Positions 1 through 11,030 are shown, counted from the first letter of the stretch. The stretch is DNA of 64,000 nt from Bettongia penicillata ogilbyi (GCA_023548195.1 JAJHZJ010000496.1:8952644-9016643); one strand, 5' to 3'. Made by a program: numbers and translations. The notes: generated by a model from the letters alone, not told the origin.

Positions 1-505
1 TTATAGTGTGTTGGTGGTTTTGTACTTTATTGAACACAACAATTGGTTTTCTTTTTTAGTAACCCTCCTGGGGTTCATTAACTAATCAGAGGTGCCCTGA
101 CCAGCCCCCTCCCATATTTAAAAGTCCAGATATTATTAAATGTATGGAGGGCATTTCTTGTCATGATGTAAATTTTAACCTCAAACATTCAGAGCAGCAG
201 CCAAAAGACTGTATGTTGTTTCCTTTTTTTCAGGTACACATCTGAGTCTGCTCAAAGACAGACATTTTTAAAGCTCTTGTGTTAGAGTTGGATTGGTCTC
301 TGACTCGAGATCTGTTGTATAAAAGGACAACGACTTAATTAGATTTTTAGGTGGATGCCTTCCGTGGGATTTCCATGTGACAATAATGCATTTCTAAAGG
401 AGAAGCTAAGTGTTTATACATATCTCATATGTAAGAACATCAGGTTGCTTTTAGGGTCTTGTTATAGAGCAAAAATGGAGATTTGCCTAATTGTTTCCGA
501 GTATT
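1..505. other. Unassigned single-copy-like DNA
   Basis: I see no recognisable repeat, exon-like open frame or promoter motif here. The 61-codon frame at 355-540 has no family resemblance and ends in repeat-derived sequence. Confidence 0.4.
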
Positions 506-570
506 ATAGGATCATAATTTTCAAGCTGGAAGGTATCTAAAAGGTCATCTGGCCTAGCCCCCTTATTTTC
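506..570 (-). mobile_element. MIR/THER-type SINE tail fragment
   Basis: The text from 'aggatcataattttcaagctg' through 'ggtcatctggcctag' matches the reverse complement of the usual 3' half of these SINEs (the phrase about a diagnostic 'ggtc...ccagctctaaatctatgat' ending). It is short and diverged. It abuts an antisense L2 end. Confidence 0.55.
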
Positions 571-646
571 AAATCAATCAATTGCCAAATATCATTAAGC
601 ACCTGCCATGTGCCTAGCACTATGAGGAGGTCTAAGGACAAAAATA
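571..646 (-). mobile_element. L2 LINE, 3' end (outer part of a split copy)
   Basis: The sequence carries 'cattaagcacctgccatgtg' followed by 'cctagcacta', the antisense form of the L2 3' end (polyA-signal-like AATAAATG, and 'tgcctggcacatagtaggtgc' on the sense strand). The same L2 resumes near base 998, so the block in between is an insertion. Confidence 0.7.
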
Positions 647-997
647 CAGTGCAGTTATCCCTTCCACATCACAACTTTTCCCATTGTTATTTTGATATAT
701 CAAGGGCTGGCATAAGAAATTACTGTAAATGGAATTGGGGGGAGTTTTGTGGAAGCTACCGATGACATGCAAAGGCCAACAGATGACACAGAAAGAATTT
801 AGAAACTCAGACATGCATAAAATATGCCTATAATCAAATACTTAACCCACATTTTACAAGAATGTACAATAAAAGAAAAAAGAAAAAATTCAGGCTTCTC
901 TTGTATGAAGGGAAAGCCCAACATTTTTACATAGATTTTCCAGACTGTGGGAAGTAGGGGGGGCACTGCACCTCAAACCCCTGCTATAACTGCAAAC
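647..997. mobile_element. Probable DNA transposon (MITE-like) inserted into an L2
   Basis: About 350 bp interrupts an antisense L2 whose two halves lie at 571-646 and 998-1300. The left edge reads CAGTGCAGTTATCCC. The right edge, read in reverse complement, begins GCAGTTATAGCAGGGG, so both ends share GCAGTTAT near the boundary, as expected for short terminal inverted repeats. The interior has no tRNA-like head and no polyA tail, which argues against a SINE or LINE. There is no transposase frame; the 60-codon minus-strand frame at 632-814 simply crosses the left edge. Tigger/pogo-like or hAT-like origin is possible; I cannot name the family. Confidence 0.5.
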
Positions 998-1310
998 GAA
1001 TCCATCCTGATTAGTAGGGAGCTTAAATTCTGGCAGGGAAGACAAGGTCACTTATAACTATATTCAGAATGAACATAAAGGGAATGAGTACAAATAAATA
1101 CAAAATGCTTAAATACAAGGTAGTTTGGGAAGGAAGGCACTGTTGGGGGATCACAAAGGGTTTCTTAGAGGTGATGCTCAATTAGAATCTTGAAGGAAAC
1201 CAGTAATTCCAAAAGCCAGAGGCTGGGAGGGAATGTGTTCTCAGGATGGGGGACAGCTGGTACAAAGGAACGGAGAAAGTAGATGGAATGTCCATGAAAA
1301 ATGGAAAGAA
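998..1310 (-). mobile_element. L2 LINE, 3' region (inner part of the split copy)
   Basis: Features include 'gggagcttaaattctggcag', 'aataaatacaaaatg', 'cttgaaggaaaccag' and 'gggggacagctggtacaaag'. In order, these are the antisense landmarks of the last few hundred bases of L2. It is the continuation of the fragment at 571-646. Confidence 0.7.
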
Positions 1311-1425
1311 TTAGGGCCCACACAAGGTGACTTGTCCAAGCTCAAATAGGAAGTAAGGGACAGAGAGGGTATGAGCTCATTCCTTTCCCCTCCATAATGA
1401 CATCATACCTAGTGATCCTGGTGCA
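1311..1425 (-). mobile_element. MIR-type SINE fragment
   Basis: 'caaggtgacttgtccaagct' followed by 'aggaagtaagggacagagag' is a degraded antisense MIR core. Confidence 0.45.
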
Positions 1426-2590
1426 TACTTAGCATAAATTGTGAAAATTCTAGGAATGAAGGATATTTGGAAGGTCTAAGTTCCACAAATTGTGGTAAAA
1501 TATAGATTGCAATGAAATAGGAAAGGAATTGAATGATGCAATTAAGCTTGGAACCACGTTTAAATTCAGGTAATTTCAACTAACTGAGTTGGGTCCAAAG
1601 CCATCAGGTTTATAAAAGCAACATTTAACAGAAGGATCCCTTGGATTCTAATGCAAGCTAATGTACCATGTGAGGCTTCCAGTATTTCAATATCAGATCT
1701 TAAAAATGACAAGAAGAGAATAGTTAAAATTCTCCAGCTCCATTTCAAGCAAAGACTTGATAACCACATGCCAAGTATATTGTAGAGAGAATATTCTTAT
1801 TCAGATGCTAATGAGACCATATGGTCTCTGAGATCTCTTCCAGTTTGGGATTTTGGGGTCATGAGTCTGGCTCACTAGCCTCCATAAAGATGGATGATGT
1901 TATGGACCATGTTCAAGGGTGTTGCATGGGCCAGAGCAGTATAGTGTTGACAGGTCATTACCATGCACAGTCCCCACAATTTGGAAGCCCAGACCATACT
2001 CCCTTTACCCAAGTCAGGAATGGAACTGTCCTCTATATGGTGAGAAGCGTTTGGGATTCCAGATCAAGCACTTGTCAAGCCAGGTAGAATGAATCAGTTT
2101 GCAAGGCACTTGAACAGCTGATCTAAATTCTCCAAACCCAAACTTGCTTGAGGTTGGCGCTTCCTGCCTGGCATGCTGATTTTCAAGCTGGTGCCCATTA
2201 TGCCGCTCATATTAAAATGCCATGAAGGCAAGCATTTTGCATGGAGCAGTTGAGCAAATTCCATTATACAATAATTATGCTATCAGTATAGAATCTCATT
2301 TTCTGCAGAAGATGGGGTGCACTCTAAGTGAAAGTGAAGAAGTCACCTGTGGTATATTTTTCATGATCACTATGGGACAGTGAAATCATAGGGCTACAGT
2401 CACATAAGAGGTTATTTTAGTTCATTCCTACTGAATAAAATTAGCTCTGATTTTGCTGGGTTAAGAAATTTAATTAAAACTAGCCTGGAGGGTGAAAACG
2501 AGGATGTACTTAAAGTGTGCTTGCTTTTAGCTACTTGGTGAACAGGTACAGATAGAAAGCCCTATCCATGACCCTCCGCTAAATATTTGT
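1426..2590. other. Unassigned single-copy-like DNA
   Basis: There is no repeat I can name and no plausible exon. The 88-codon plus-strand frame at 1821-2087 has no recognisable domain and no splice or promoter context. Confidence 0.35.
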
Positions 2591-2770
2591 CCCGTGATAT
2601 GGTAGAATAAACACTCAGATTGGAGTCAGTATTCAAATCCTATTCCACAGCTTATATGTGCATCTCAGAATTCACTTCTCTGCACTCTATAAAATTAAGT
2701 TGTTGGTGGGATGGGCTCTGAGGTCTCTCCTAGATCTAAACTTAGGATCAATAATCCTAGGATTTTACCA
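2591..2770 (+). mobile_element. MIR/THER-type SINE, old
   Basis: The head-like 'cagattggagtcagtattca' is followed by 'ttcacttctctgcactctat', 'aaaattaagttgttggtggg' and a 'ggtctctcctagatctaaac' tail. This is the standard order of a sense-strand MIR/THER copy. It is heavily diverged. Confidence 0.6.
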
Positions 2771-2874
2771 AATGAAGGTGATCCGCTCCCACAACAAAGG
2801 AGGGGAAATGAACGAGAATGAATGGATCGACACAAAATCCTGACATGGTGAAGAAGGAGGAACCAAAAGGTTAT

Positions 2875-2985
2875 TTATGATACTTAATTTAAATTTAAGT
2901 AGTTATTAAGTGTTATTGATTATATTGATGCCTAATACTTATTTTTAATAATAGATTTAATTAAAAATACTAATATGATCATCTC
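2875..2985. repeat. AT-rich low-complexity stretch
   Basis: More than 80 percent A+T with runs of TTTAATTAAA-type sequence. I see no gene or element structure. Confidence 0.6.
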
Positions 2986-3079
2986 ATGATTAATTCTCAT
3001 TGACCCCGAGAATTCTGGAAGGAGGAAATAACACTTCTGGACTTTTTAGACTTTTAAAGCTGTATGAGGACTGCATTGT

Positions 3080-3230
3080 CTAGCCTACCCTTCCAATTTA
3101 TTGACGATAAAGCTGAAGCTATCAGAGAGGCATGAGGAGCCACCAGATGACTTAATACATGACAGGCAGGACTTGAACAAGGTCTTCCTGACATTGAGGC
3201 CAACTCTCTAGCTACTAGGTAAGACTATCT
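3080..3230 (-). mobile_element. MIR/THER-type SINE, degraded
   Basis: 'caggacttgaacaaggtctt' and 'gacattgaggccaactctct' are decayed versions of the antisense 'gatttgaactcaggtcttcc' and 'gactccaggtc' block. Confidence 0.5.
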
Positions 3231-3254
3231 CCTGTGTCATCTGATATATCACTG

Positions 3255-3352
3255 TCTTGTCTATCTATCCATCTGTCTATCCATCTGTCTGTCTATCCAT
3301 CTATCCACCTGTCTGTCTGTCCATCTCTCTCTCTCTCTCTCTCTCTCTCCCC
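3255..3352. repeat. (TCTA/TCTG)n then (TC)n microsatellite
   Basis: Interrupted tetranucleotides (tctatccatctg) grade into an uninterrupted CT run at about 3325-3348. The 77-codon open frame over it is a low-complexity artefact. Confidence 0.9.
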
Positions 3353-3454
3353 CCATCTATCTAGTTATCCCTTTGTAATATCTATACACAACTTTCATGT
3401 ATATTCTATAGAAATCAGACATTATTTCACTGTCAGCATCTATCTGAAGTCAAA

Positions 3455-3580
3455 GGATCTGGGTTAAAATATAGGTTCTGCTACTTACTGTCTGTGTGAC
3501 CTTGAGTAAGTCATTTAACCTCTATGAAATTAAAAGGATTGGACCAGGTGACCTTTAAGGTCTGTTTTGGGTCTAAATCT
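3455..3580 (+). mobile_element. MIR-type SINE
   Basis: 'gctacttactgtctgtgtga', 'ccttgagtaagtcatttaac' and 'ggaccaggtgacctttaagg' give the sense-strand core and tail. It is followed by a short TG/CA alternation at about 3585-3612. Confidence 0.7.
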
Positions 3581-3809
3581 TATATATGTGTGTATGTGTG
3601 CACACACAAACACTTCTTGATATCCTGGAACACTTGTAGAATAAGTTCTAGATGTATCACACATGATCAAATTATTATACATTGATCAGTAAGAATGTAT
3701 TCATAATTAATTTGATTTTTGAACTATCATTTTTATTGTATCTCTTCTTCCTGGGTGCTCACCTTCTTGCCATTTCCCAATTCATTAGTGTCTCCTTCAG
3801 AAGTGGTGG

Positions 3810-3867
3810 GTGGATGGGAGAAATCAATCAATCAGAAGCATTTATTAAGGGCTTACATGGTGCTGGA
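3810..3867 (-). mobile_element. L2 LINE 3' end, split by the SINE at 3868
   Basis: 'atcaatcaatcagaagcatt' followed by 'tattaagggcttacatggtg' is the antisense end of L2. The L2 appears to continue after the SINE ('ccagacactttggctgg' and 'aaagcaaagaatgaaacata'). Confidence 0.55.
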
Positions 3868-4190
3868 TGGGGAAGCTAGGTGGTACAGTGGGTAGGGCAC
3901 CAGTGCAGGAGTCAGGAGGACCTGAGTTCAAATCTCACCTCAGCCACTTGACACTCACTCATTGTGTGACCTTGGGCAAGTCACTTTTAACCCCAATTAC
4001 CTCCTCCTCGGTCATCTCCAGTCATCCTGATGAATATCTGGTCACTGGATTCAGAAGGTTCTGGAGGAGAAGTGAGGCTAGTGACCTGCCCAGCCCTCCC
4101 TCACTCAAAACAAAGTCAAGTGCGAGTCATGTCATTATTTCTCTGATGGCATGGTCTTCTTTGGCAACGAAGGATGAACACACACACACT
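3868..4190 (+). mobile_element. Marsupial tRNA-headed CORE-SINE, near full length
   Basis: The element runs from a tRNA-like head ('gggaagctaggtggtacagt', a box B-like GAGTTCAAATC at about 3924) through the CORE region ('tgtgtgaccttgggcaagtc'). It ends in a long tail containing 'gatgaatatctggtcactgg' and 'ctggaggagaagtgaggcta', finishing with CA repeats. The same head and tail occur at 51340 and 57040, so this is a coherent roughly 320-bp family. It resembles the abundant young marsupial SINEs (WSINE/MAR class), but the exact name needs a library search. It is non-coding. The 118-codon frame across it is only SINE sequence. It sits inside an antisense L2 end, so it is younger than that L2. 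Confidence 0.85.
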
Positions 4191-4354
4191 GGGCCAGACA
4201 CTTTGGCTGGTTGTTGGAATTAGGAAGAAAAAGCAAAGAATGAAACATAGTAGTTCATTTGCTACTTCTTAGAAAATCTGGTTGGGAAGCAAAGACTATT
4301 GTACCAGTTGAAATTAACTTTACATTACTTATGCTGTCCTTGACTTTCTTTGTC

Positions 4355-4545
4355 ATGGGTAATGTTATGGAAAGAATCCTAGGTTTGTGATCAGAAGATC
4401 CAGGTTGGAATCCTGGCTCTATCATTTATTATCTGTGTGACCTGTGCTGGGTTATAGTTTCCTTATCTACAGAATGAAGAGGTTGGGCCAAATGACCTCT
4501 TAAATCCTTTCCAGCTCTAAATCTATGGTCCTATTGTAAGAAGGG
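4355..4545 (+). mobile_element. MIR/THER-type SINE, full head to tail
   Basis: The order is 'cctaggtttgtgatcagaag', 'ttatctgtgtgacctgtgct', 'gaagaggttgggccaaatga' and the ending 'ttccagctctaaatctatgg'. The complete order makes this a good reference copy for the family in this window. Confidence 0.75.
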
Positions 4546-5315
4546 TGTCCTGTACTCTTATCTCAATAACTATAGAGAACCCAAACCTTCTTGCTGGAGT
4601 CAATCAAAGACAGATATGAATCAGGTGTGAACGAAGTCTAAATCAACATATCAATTAACCAATCCAAGGTTAACAGCAGATGTGAAAATTCTTGATCAAT
4701 TTAGCAGTCCTTCAAAACCATTGGATAAGGTAAAATGAGGCCACATAAGGAAGTGTGTTCTGATTGGTTGAGGAGAATGGTCATGTCATGCAAGCTTTGT
4801 TTAAAATAGAAAACCAATAGCTAACTTGGAGATGGCAGGAAGCTTTCATGGGGAAAGCTTCCAGCCAAGCCTTTGAGAAGAAATCACCTAGAGGTAGGGG
4901 AAGGCAGAAGAATGCCTTGACTTCCTAGCTTCTTTTTGACCAGAGAAAGACCTTGTGGATTTTGGGAAAGATTTTGGACTTGCTCTCAGTGTCTTAGTCC
5001 TAGCAGATCCTGGGAACATCTGTTTTACAATGTTTTCATTGGTAGATGAGGACAAACTAAACACTCGGAGGAAATGTAGCTTCAAAATCCTATAAGAAAC
5101 TCAGCAGAAGGACCACAACATGTTTAAGGGAAATTTCACAAGTCCCCCAGGAGTGAGGAAAATGACTCTCAACAACCAGAAGCTGTGAGTTATCCCTTTG
5201 CCAGTCACATATAATCTCTAAGCTTGAACCCATTCTCCCCTGGACTTTGCATGCTCTCGTGAGAGAGGGTGTCATAGACTCATTTTGTGGTATGGAGAGG
5301 TTTGTACCAACTGAT
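4546..5315. other. Unassigned single-copy-like DNA
   Basis: No nameable repeat was found. Two short minus-strand frames (4888-5085 and 5090-5275) lack recognisable motifs. Confidence 0.35.
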
Positions 5316-5385
5316 TTTACTTAGCATGGTGACTGACACATAGTAGGTATATCATAAATGTTTATTGATTGATAAATTTCAGTAA
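5316..5385 (+). mobile_element. L2 LINE 3' terminus
   Basis: 'ggtgactgacacatagtagg' and 'cataaatgtttattgattga' are the last 60-70 bases of L2 in sense orientation. Confidence 0.7.
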
Positions 5386-6490
5386 ATATTTCCATCTAAA
5401 AGTTAATGAAATCTGGCTGACTAATTGATATCAACTGATAATCTTGAGAGCATACCAATGGTGGCTAATGTGCGATAGCATTAAAAAATTAACCCTAATT
5501 CTTCACTGTCTCCTAGAAGGAGACGACTAGTCACCTTACTTCTGGGGATCTGACCTGCCAGTATGGTAGAGGTTTGGGAAAGTAAGCCAGGACCTTGTCT
5601 TACACTATGGCTGGTTTGGGTCGCTGTGTCCTTGTCTATATAATGATAGAGTCATAATAGACCTTGGAAGTCTATCCCAGCCCTATTCTTCATGTGTATA
5701 CAAGTTAATTTCAAGACTAATGAAGGTCCACTATCTATTCTTTTTATTTCAGAGAAAAATAATGAGCAAATTCAATAATCTGGTTTTAGTTTATTCATCT
5801 GTCATAAAAGATAACTCTTTGCTTTAAAAAGATAAGCTCTATTTTTAGTGTTTGCTGAGCTTGAGTTTCTCTGAAAAAATGAAAGGTACTGCAAGGTCCT
5901 GAAATATGTGAATAATGAATCCTGTGAAATGGTCACATGTACCCATTTGTATTATGCAAAGTTATAATTATGTAAAATATGGTAATTGGTTCAGTCCAAT
6001 GGAAATATGTAGTATGAATTCTAATAAGGTGACTTTTTCATTATTTCCACTAATCAGGACCTAGATATATATAAAATTCAAACATTCTTGTGAACTTGTA
6101 AATACAATTCCATTTACTCCTGAGCTCAAATAGCTTCAATGAATGTAGAACAACCTACTTTAAAAACAACCACCAACAAACTCATATTAGCCTTTTCCAA
6201 ATGCCACAAAAACAATCTTCATCAGTAATCATGAAGTTTTTGCCTGATAGAGGTATTCGTTGGTATTTATCTTTGGCCAAAAACATGCCATATTTGCTTG
6301 GAATTTTCCCTCAGCTGCTTCAGTTTTCTACAAATTCTACAAATTTTAAGGAGAAAAAATGAGAATAAAAAGTGTACCCAAAAGCATATACACATAACTA
6401 CACAAATCTGTATACGTGTGTGTTTCTATTTTTACCCTTTTCAGGGCTCTGATAGGTACCAGTACCTTTGCAGTTATTTGAAGAGGAAGA
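5386..6490. other. Unassigned AT-rich single-copy-like DNA
   Basis: This is A+T-rich sequence with no identified element. Part of 5600-5690 faintly resembles a MIR tail but is too decayed to call. Confidence 0.35.
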
Positions 6491-6494
6491 AAAG

Positions 6495-6705
6495 GATAAT
6501 GGAATTTGATTATAGCTTTAAAGTTGAGAGGACCTTAGAGGTCATCAAATCCTCCCCCCTAACATTTTACAGATGAGGAAACTGAGATACAAAGAAGTTA
6601 AATGGGTAATTTCCCAGGGTCAACCACTATTATGTTTCAGAGATGGAATGTGGAGTCAGGTCTTCTTAACTCCAGAACCAGCCTTCTATGTCATTTGTCC
6701 AAAGT
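6495..6705 (-). mobile_element. MIR/THER-type SINE
   Basis: The antisense landmarks 'gaccttagaggtcatcaaat', 'attttacagatgaggaaact' and 'gtggagtcaggtcttcttaa' occur in the expected order. Confidence 0.75.
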
Positions 6706-6734
6706 GCTTGAAGTTTGTTAGGTTTTTTTTAAAA

Positions 6735-6885
6735 TCACTTTTCATACTTTGTCACATTTCAACTTTGTGTTGTAGGTGCTGTGGGTATTATCCCATTTAG
6801 AATATGAGGACACTGAGGTTCAAGGAAGTTCGAGGAAGAAGGACATTTGCTCATCATTATCTAGTTAGTAAATGTATGTCTCCAT
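6735..6885 (-). mobile_element. MIR-type SINE with alternative 3' region
   Basis: 'ttgtaggtgctgtgggtatt', 'atatgaggacactgaggttc' and 'tctagttagtaaatgtatgt' give the antisense core and flank. It is adjacent to, but independent of, the SINE at 6495. Confidence 0.6.
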
Positions 6886-7465
6886 TATGTCCCATAGCCT
6901 TTGAGGGAACCAGATCCCTTAACTAGAAGTCAGAAAAGTCATTGAAACAAGAATCTGTTTCACTTCTTCCTCTACCAGCCTGGTTTTATGCAAACCTGTT
7001 TCCCAAACAAGAGGAGGCATTATAATAGTTAAACTGGTTCAAGAAAATAGACTTGGATTTTTGCAATGCCATCAATCATAGAGCTAGTTCTCCATTGGAT
7101 TTATTGATTCCTGAAAGTTATGGTATTTACTCAAAAGTTTTGCTTCTCCTTTCCCTCACATCTGAACATAAAAACAGATGGGAGAGAATGTAGGGGTGGC
7201 ATCAGTGGGCAGGTAAATCCAAGAGCTGAAAGACCATCGGTACTGACTAACCAGTGTGGTTTTCAGCCCCTGCAGCCACTTTCTAATCCTTGTGGGTAGG
7301 TAAGCTGGCAACTGTCTCTGCTGGCATTGCAATTCTCACCTCAGCAGCCACAGCTATAGAAAGACCTGGAAAAGAAAGTTCTCACCACCAAAGTCCTTGG
7401 AAATGTCAAGGGGATTATCAATAAAAACTGATTTTTTAAAAAAAATATAGAAATGACACTGAAGA
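6886..7465. other. Unassigned single-copy-like DNA
   Basis: No repeat or exon-like signal was recognised. Confidence 0.35.
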
Positions 7466-8085
7466 AGACGCATCATCTTCTGGATTATTGTAATAGCCTT
7501 CAGGTGAGTCTGCCTGCCTCATGGCCCTCCCTCCAAACCATCCTGTGTTCAGTCATGTTAAAATGACTTTCTGATCATGTCTCCCCTCTCCTCTCTTTTT
7601 TCTCCAGGATCAAATATAAATTGGTCATTCAAAGCTCCCCATAACCGCAGTCCTTCCCACCTTTCAGTCTTCGTACACCTCACTCTCTGTGTCATCCTTT
7701 CTCTTTGATCCAGGGACACAGGCCTCTTAGTTCCACAAACAAGATGCTGAGTCTCTCAGATCGGGTCATTTTCTCTGGCTGTACCCGTGTGCCTGGAATC
7801 CACTCTCTCCTCCACTCCAGCTACTACCTTTCTTGTCTTCCTTTAAGTCCCACCTAACATCTCAGCTTTGACTGGAAGCTTTCCCTAACTTCTTTTCATT
7901 CTAGTGCCTTTCCTCTGTTCAGTATTTCATAGTTATTCTGGAAATAGCTTGCTTTGTATACATTTGTTTGCACGTTGTCTCCCTCCTCAGGCTCTAAGCT
8001 GAGGACTGTCTTTTGCCTCTTTTTCTATTCACTGGATCTGGAACATAGTAGGCACTTGAATGGTTTTTCATTGATTATTGATTTG
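7466..8085 (+). mobile_element. L2 LINE, 3' portion (about 600 bp)
   Basis: 'ctggattattgtaatagcct' encodes the conserved end of the L2 protein (a remnant of L-D-Y-C-N-S-L). It is followed by 'ttctgatcatgtctcccctc', 'gtgcctggaatccactctct', 'tctaagctgaggactgtctt' and 'ggaacatagtaggcacttga'. It is one of the most complete sense-strand L2 ends here, but carries many stops. Confidence 0.85.
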
Positions 8086-8139
8086 ATTGCCTTGTCACCA
8101 AGCTTTAAGGACTGCTAGTTTTTCCCCTCTGAATTGCAG

Positions 8140-8260
8140 TTGTAAACCTCCTCTATGTGTTGTCTGCCCCTATTAGAATGTGAGCAGGGACCGTCTTGCT
8201 ATTTGTAATTCCAGTGCTTAGCATAGTGCTTCATGTATTGGAGGTACCTAATAAATGTCC
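8140..8260 (+). mobile_element. L2 LINE 3' terminus
   Basis: 'cccctattagaatgtgagca', 'ccagtgcttagcatagtgct' and 'acctaataaatgtcctttct' form the terminal block of L2. It duplicates the end already present at 7466-8085, so it is a separate insertion. Confidence 0.75.
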
Positions 8261-9045
8261 TTTCTCCCCTTCCCCCTTTTCTTCCCTTCCTCCTTTTCTT
8301 CCCATTCTTGGAAAAATGACCTCTGGAGTGCACAGATCCATAGGAATAGAGAGGCCTCTTTTAGAAGTGGGATCCCTGGGGGAGATTGCCAGTTACTTCA
8401 ACATCTGAGTTTCCAGGACACATTCACTGATAGGATTTTCCCAGCAGTGGGATCATACAGACAGAATGATGTTATAGCCTGATAACCTAGTCATCTGATA
8501 CCAAGGCTGATACTTCTCTGTGAAAGCCATTTCTTCCAATGACACACAGTGAGTCTGCTTATCTGGCTGGAGTTCAGTGGTAAGGCTGGACACAGGATGT
8601 GCAGGCAGGGGTCTTTTCACACTGATTTTGTCTCTACAAAATACATCCAGAAAAAAACAACAACCTACCATTTCCCCCCACCCCTTTTTACTGGTTCAGT
8701 TTGAAAATGGCAAATAGTAGACTCCTGACCTGAAGAGAAACTCAATAAATCATTACAATGCTTCTGCCCGCAAGCCCAGCTCTGACTAATCCCTCACATT
8801 CTGCATTATCGGATACACTAAAGACTTTCTGTTCCCCCCACCAGCCGCCTCATTCCTGTTTGCTCTAGCTGCCTTCTGCTAAACCTTTGAGAATCAGCAG
8901 GACGAGATTGTCACTTTACACCAATGTGTTAGGGAGGGGGATGGGGAGGTGGTGAAACTCTTTGCCTCACTGGTATAGAGTTGTAATCAACCTTTGCCTT
9001 TGGCTGAGGGGCACAGCTGGGTATGAATTTGGGTAAATTTAGTGA
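8261..9045. other. Unassigned single-copy-like DNA
   Basis: A short pyrimidine-rich run at 8255-8305 precedes unique sequence. No exon or element was recognised. Confidence 0.35.
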
Positions 9046-9235
9046 ATTCAGCACGGTAAAGTGGAGAAAGCACAGGCCATTGAGTTAGAAGACCAGGGTT
9101 CTTAGCTCATCGTTGATTCTTACACACTGTATGACCTTGGATATGTCACAACTAGTTTCATGATATGTAAAATGAGGAGGTAGGTGCTAGATGGCCCTGT
9201 GAAGTTGCTTCCACTTCTGTACCTTTGAACCTAGG
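9046..9235 (+). mobile_element. MIR/THER-type SINE
   Basis: A head 'gcacggtaaagtggagaaag', core 'cacactgtatgaccttggat' and tail 'tagatggccctgtgaagttg' appear in sense order, strongly mutated. Confidence 0.6.
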
Positions 9236-9303
9236 ACTTTTTCCAGCTATGGAGACCATCAATTGTTCTCTCCTCAGTTTCTACATACTTCCTTTAGCTT
9301 TTC

Positions 9304-9375
9304 ATTGCCTCCCTTTTTTCTTTTCTTTTCTTTTCCTTTCTTTTCTTTTCCTTTCCTTTCTTTTCTTTCTTTTGC
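9304..9375. repeat. (TTTTC)n-type microsatellite
   Basis: Repeated ttttc and ttttcc units with minor interruptions produce a leucine/phenylalanine-rich spurious frame at 9225-9494. Confidence 0.9.
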
Positions 9376-9489
9376 TATGGTCTTACATATACGAATCTAT
9401 TATCTCTAAAAAGATTGCAAGTCCTCTGAGTGAAGAATATCTTATTACTGCATCTCCCTCAGCACCTAAGATCATTCTGAGTGGACAAT

Positions 9490-9548
9490 CATAGAATCTA
9501 AGAGATGGGAGGAAGGATGTCAGGACCCATCTAGTCCAACCAGTGACA
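9490..9548 (-). mobile_element. MIR/THER SINE tail fragment
   Basis: 'aatcatagaatctaagagat' with 'catctagtccaaccagtgac' is the antisense tail only. Confidence 0.55.
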
Positions 9549-9604
9549 TTAATTCCTGTAACAATATGTCCATCAGTGACTGATCATGCAGCTTATTTGT
9601 ACAT

Positions 9605-9720
9605 AGTTGTTTGCTCTCCCCCATTAGACTGTGAGATCTTTGAAGGCAGGGATTATTTTTTTGCCTTTCTTTGTATCCCCAGAGATTAGGAAATTAATAA
9701 ATGCTTGTGGACTTGAGTTG
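9605..9720 (+). mobile_element. L2 LINE 3' terminus
   Basis: 'cccattagactgtgagatct', 'gaaggcagggattatttttt' and 'taataaatgcttgtggactt' are the L2 terminal block. Confidence 0.8.
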
Positions 9721-10094
9721 TCATTCACAGACATACTAAGCCTGCCCTCTATGCCTTCTATTCAAGCCATTGGTAAAACGTTGAATGGACTGGTGTTACT
9801 TCATTAGAGTTTTTCTTACAGGTTGGCAACTACCTATAGTCTTTGGGTCTCATCATTCATCCAATTCAAAATCTACTTAACTTCACTATTATCCAAGTGG
9901 TACCTCTCTATCTTGAGAATAGCATGAGAAATTTTGTTAAATCTTTTCCTGAAATAGTTAGGTTATGTCTACATCATTTCCCTTATTCAGCAGTCTAGAT
10001 TTGCTTTTGGTCAGACCTGTGACTATACTGGTATAGTGAATTCTCTTTGGAGAAACTTCCCCTACCAATTCAGATCAGCACATACAATGCAACT

Positions 10095-10215
10095 TAGTCT
10101 TACAGAATTTGGCTACTGCACAGAGAGATTAAGTGATTTGCACAGGGTCACACTACTACTACGTTCTCAGAAATGGTTCTTGGACCCGGGTCTTCCCCAC
10201 TATAAGGTGGACACA
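10095..10215 (-). mobile_element. MIR-type SINE fragment
   Basis: 'gagagattaagtgatttgca', 'cagggtcacactactactac' and 'ggacccgggtcttccccact' are the antisense core. Confidence 0.6.
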
Positions 10216-10955
10216 TCTGTGTGTCTGTCTGATCACCCTATTTAAAAAGGAAATCATATTAGTTAGGTGTAAACTGTCCTCGAGGAACCCTTACTGGTTC
10301 TTAGTGATCACTACTTCCCTTTCCAAGTGTTTATAAAGCGACTCTTTAACCACATGTTCTCAAATTTTTCCAGAAATCTAATTCAATTAAATAAGCCTAT
10401 AAGCTGAAGAATCTACTTTTTTTTTTTGGAAACTTTAGGCATTTATTGACCTCCAGTCATGAGGCATTTTTTTATTTCTATTTCTATTTTTAGGAGTGAT
10501 CCAATTTCCTTTGGGCACATGGAGAGCTATCTAAATTGCTCTTTAGATCATACTCAAACCTGGTTTTCCATGGTTCCTTTTGTAGGCAGGTGCTTTGTAC
10601 TCATTGAATTGTAACCAGTGATATTACCTATGTATACCACTATTATCTAATTCTGTCTATCTATATCTCTCTATCATCTATCTTGTAGATAGATATTACA
10701 TCCACATGGGTCAAATATCAGTTAATTATGTAATAACCCAGATAATTTTGGGAAAAGAATGGTGCTTTGCTTTAATGATTCACAAAATGATGACTGTAGA
10801 GTCCTGGTCTTAGGAGCAAATGGTATTTTTTTCTTTGTAAAATAATAGCCAAGAGATATTGCTGCAAATCAGATCCCTTGGGATCTCCTTTGCTGTTGGA
10901 GTTGTCATCCTTATTATGAAAACACATTTATTACCTTCTTATGCCAATAGGTTGA
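10216..10955. other. Unassigned DNA with a small (CTAT)n patch
   Basis: A short run of ctat/ctatc units lies at about 10655-10690. The rest has no recognised element. Confidence 0.35.
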
Positions 10956-11030
10956 AAGTGTCTAGAGACAACCTTGATAGTGCCTTACACATGGTAGATA
11001 TTCAATAAATATTTGTTCAACAAATGAGGA
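10956..11030 (+). mobile_element. L2 LINE 3' terminus
   Basis: 'tagtgccttacacatggtag' and 'attcaataaatatttgttca' mark the last bases of L2. Confidence 0.75.

Noticed and set aside
3868..3960. tRNA gene suggested by box A/B-like sequence
   Set aside because: The sequence is the tRNA-derived head of a SINE. It lacks a complete cloverleaf and recurs at many sites with SINE bodies attached. The same holds for 30648, 39147 and 51340.
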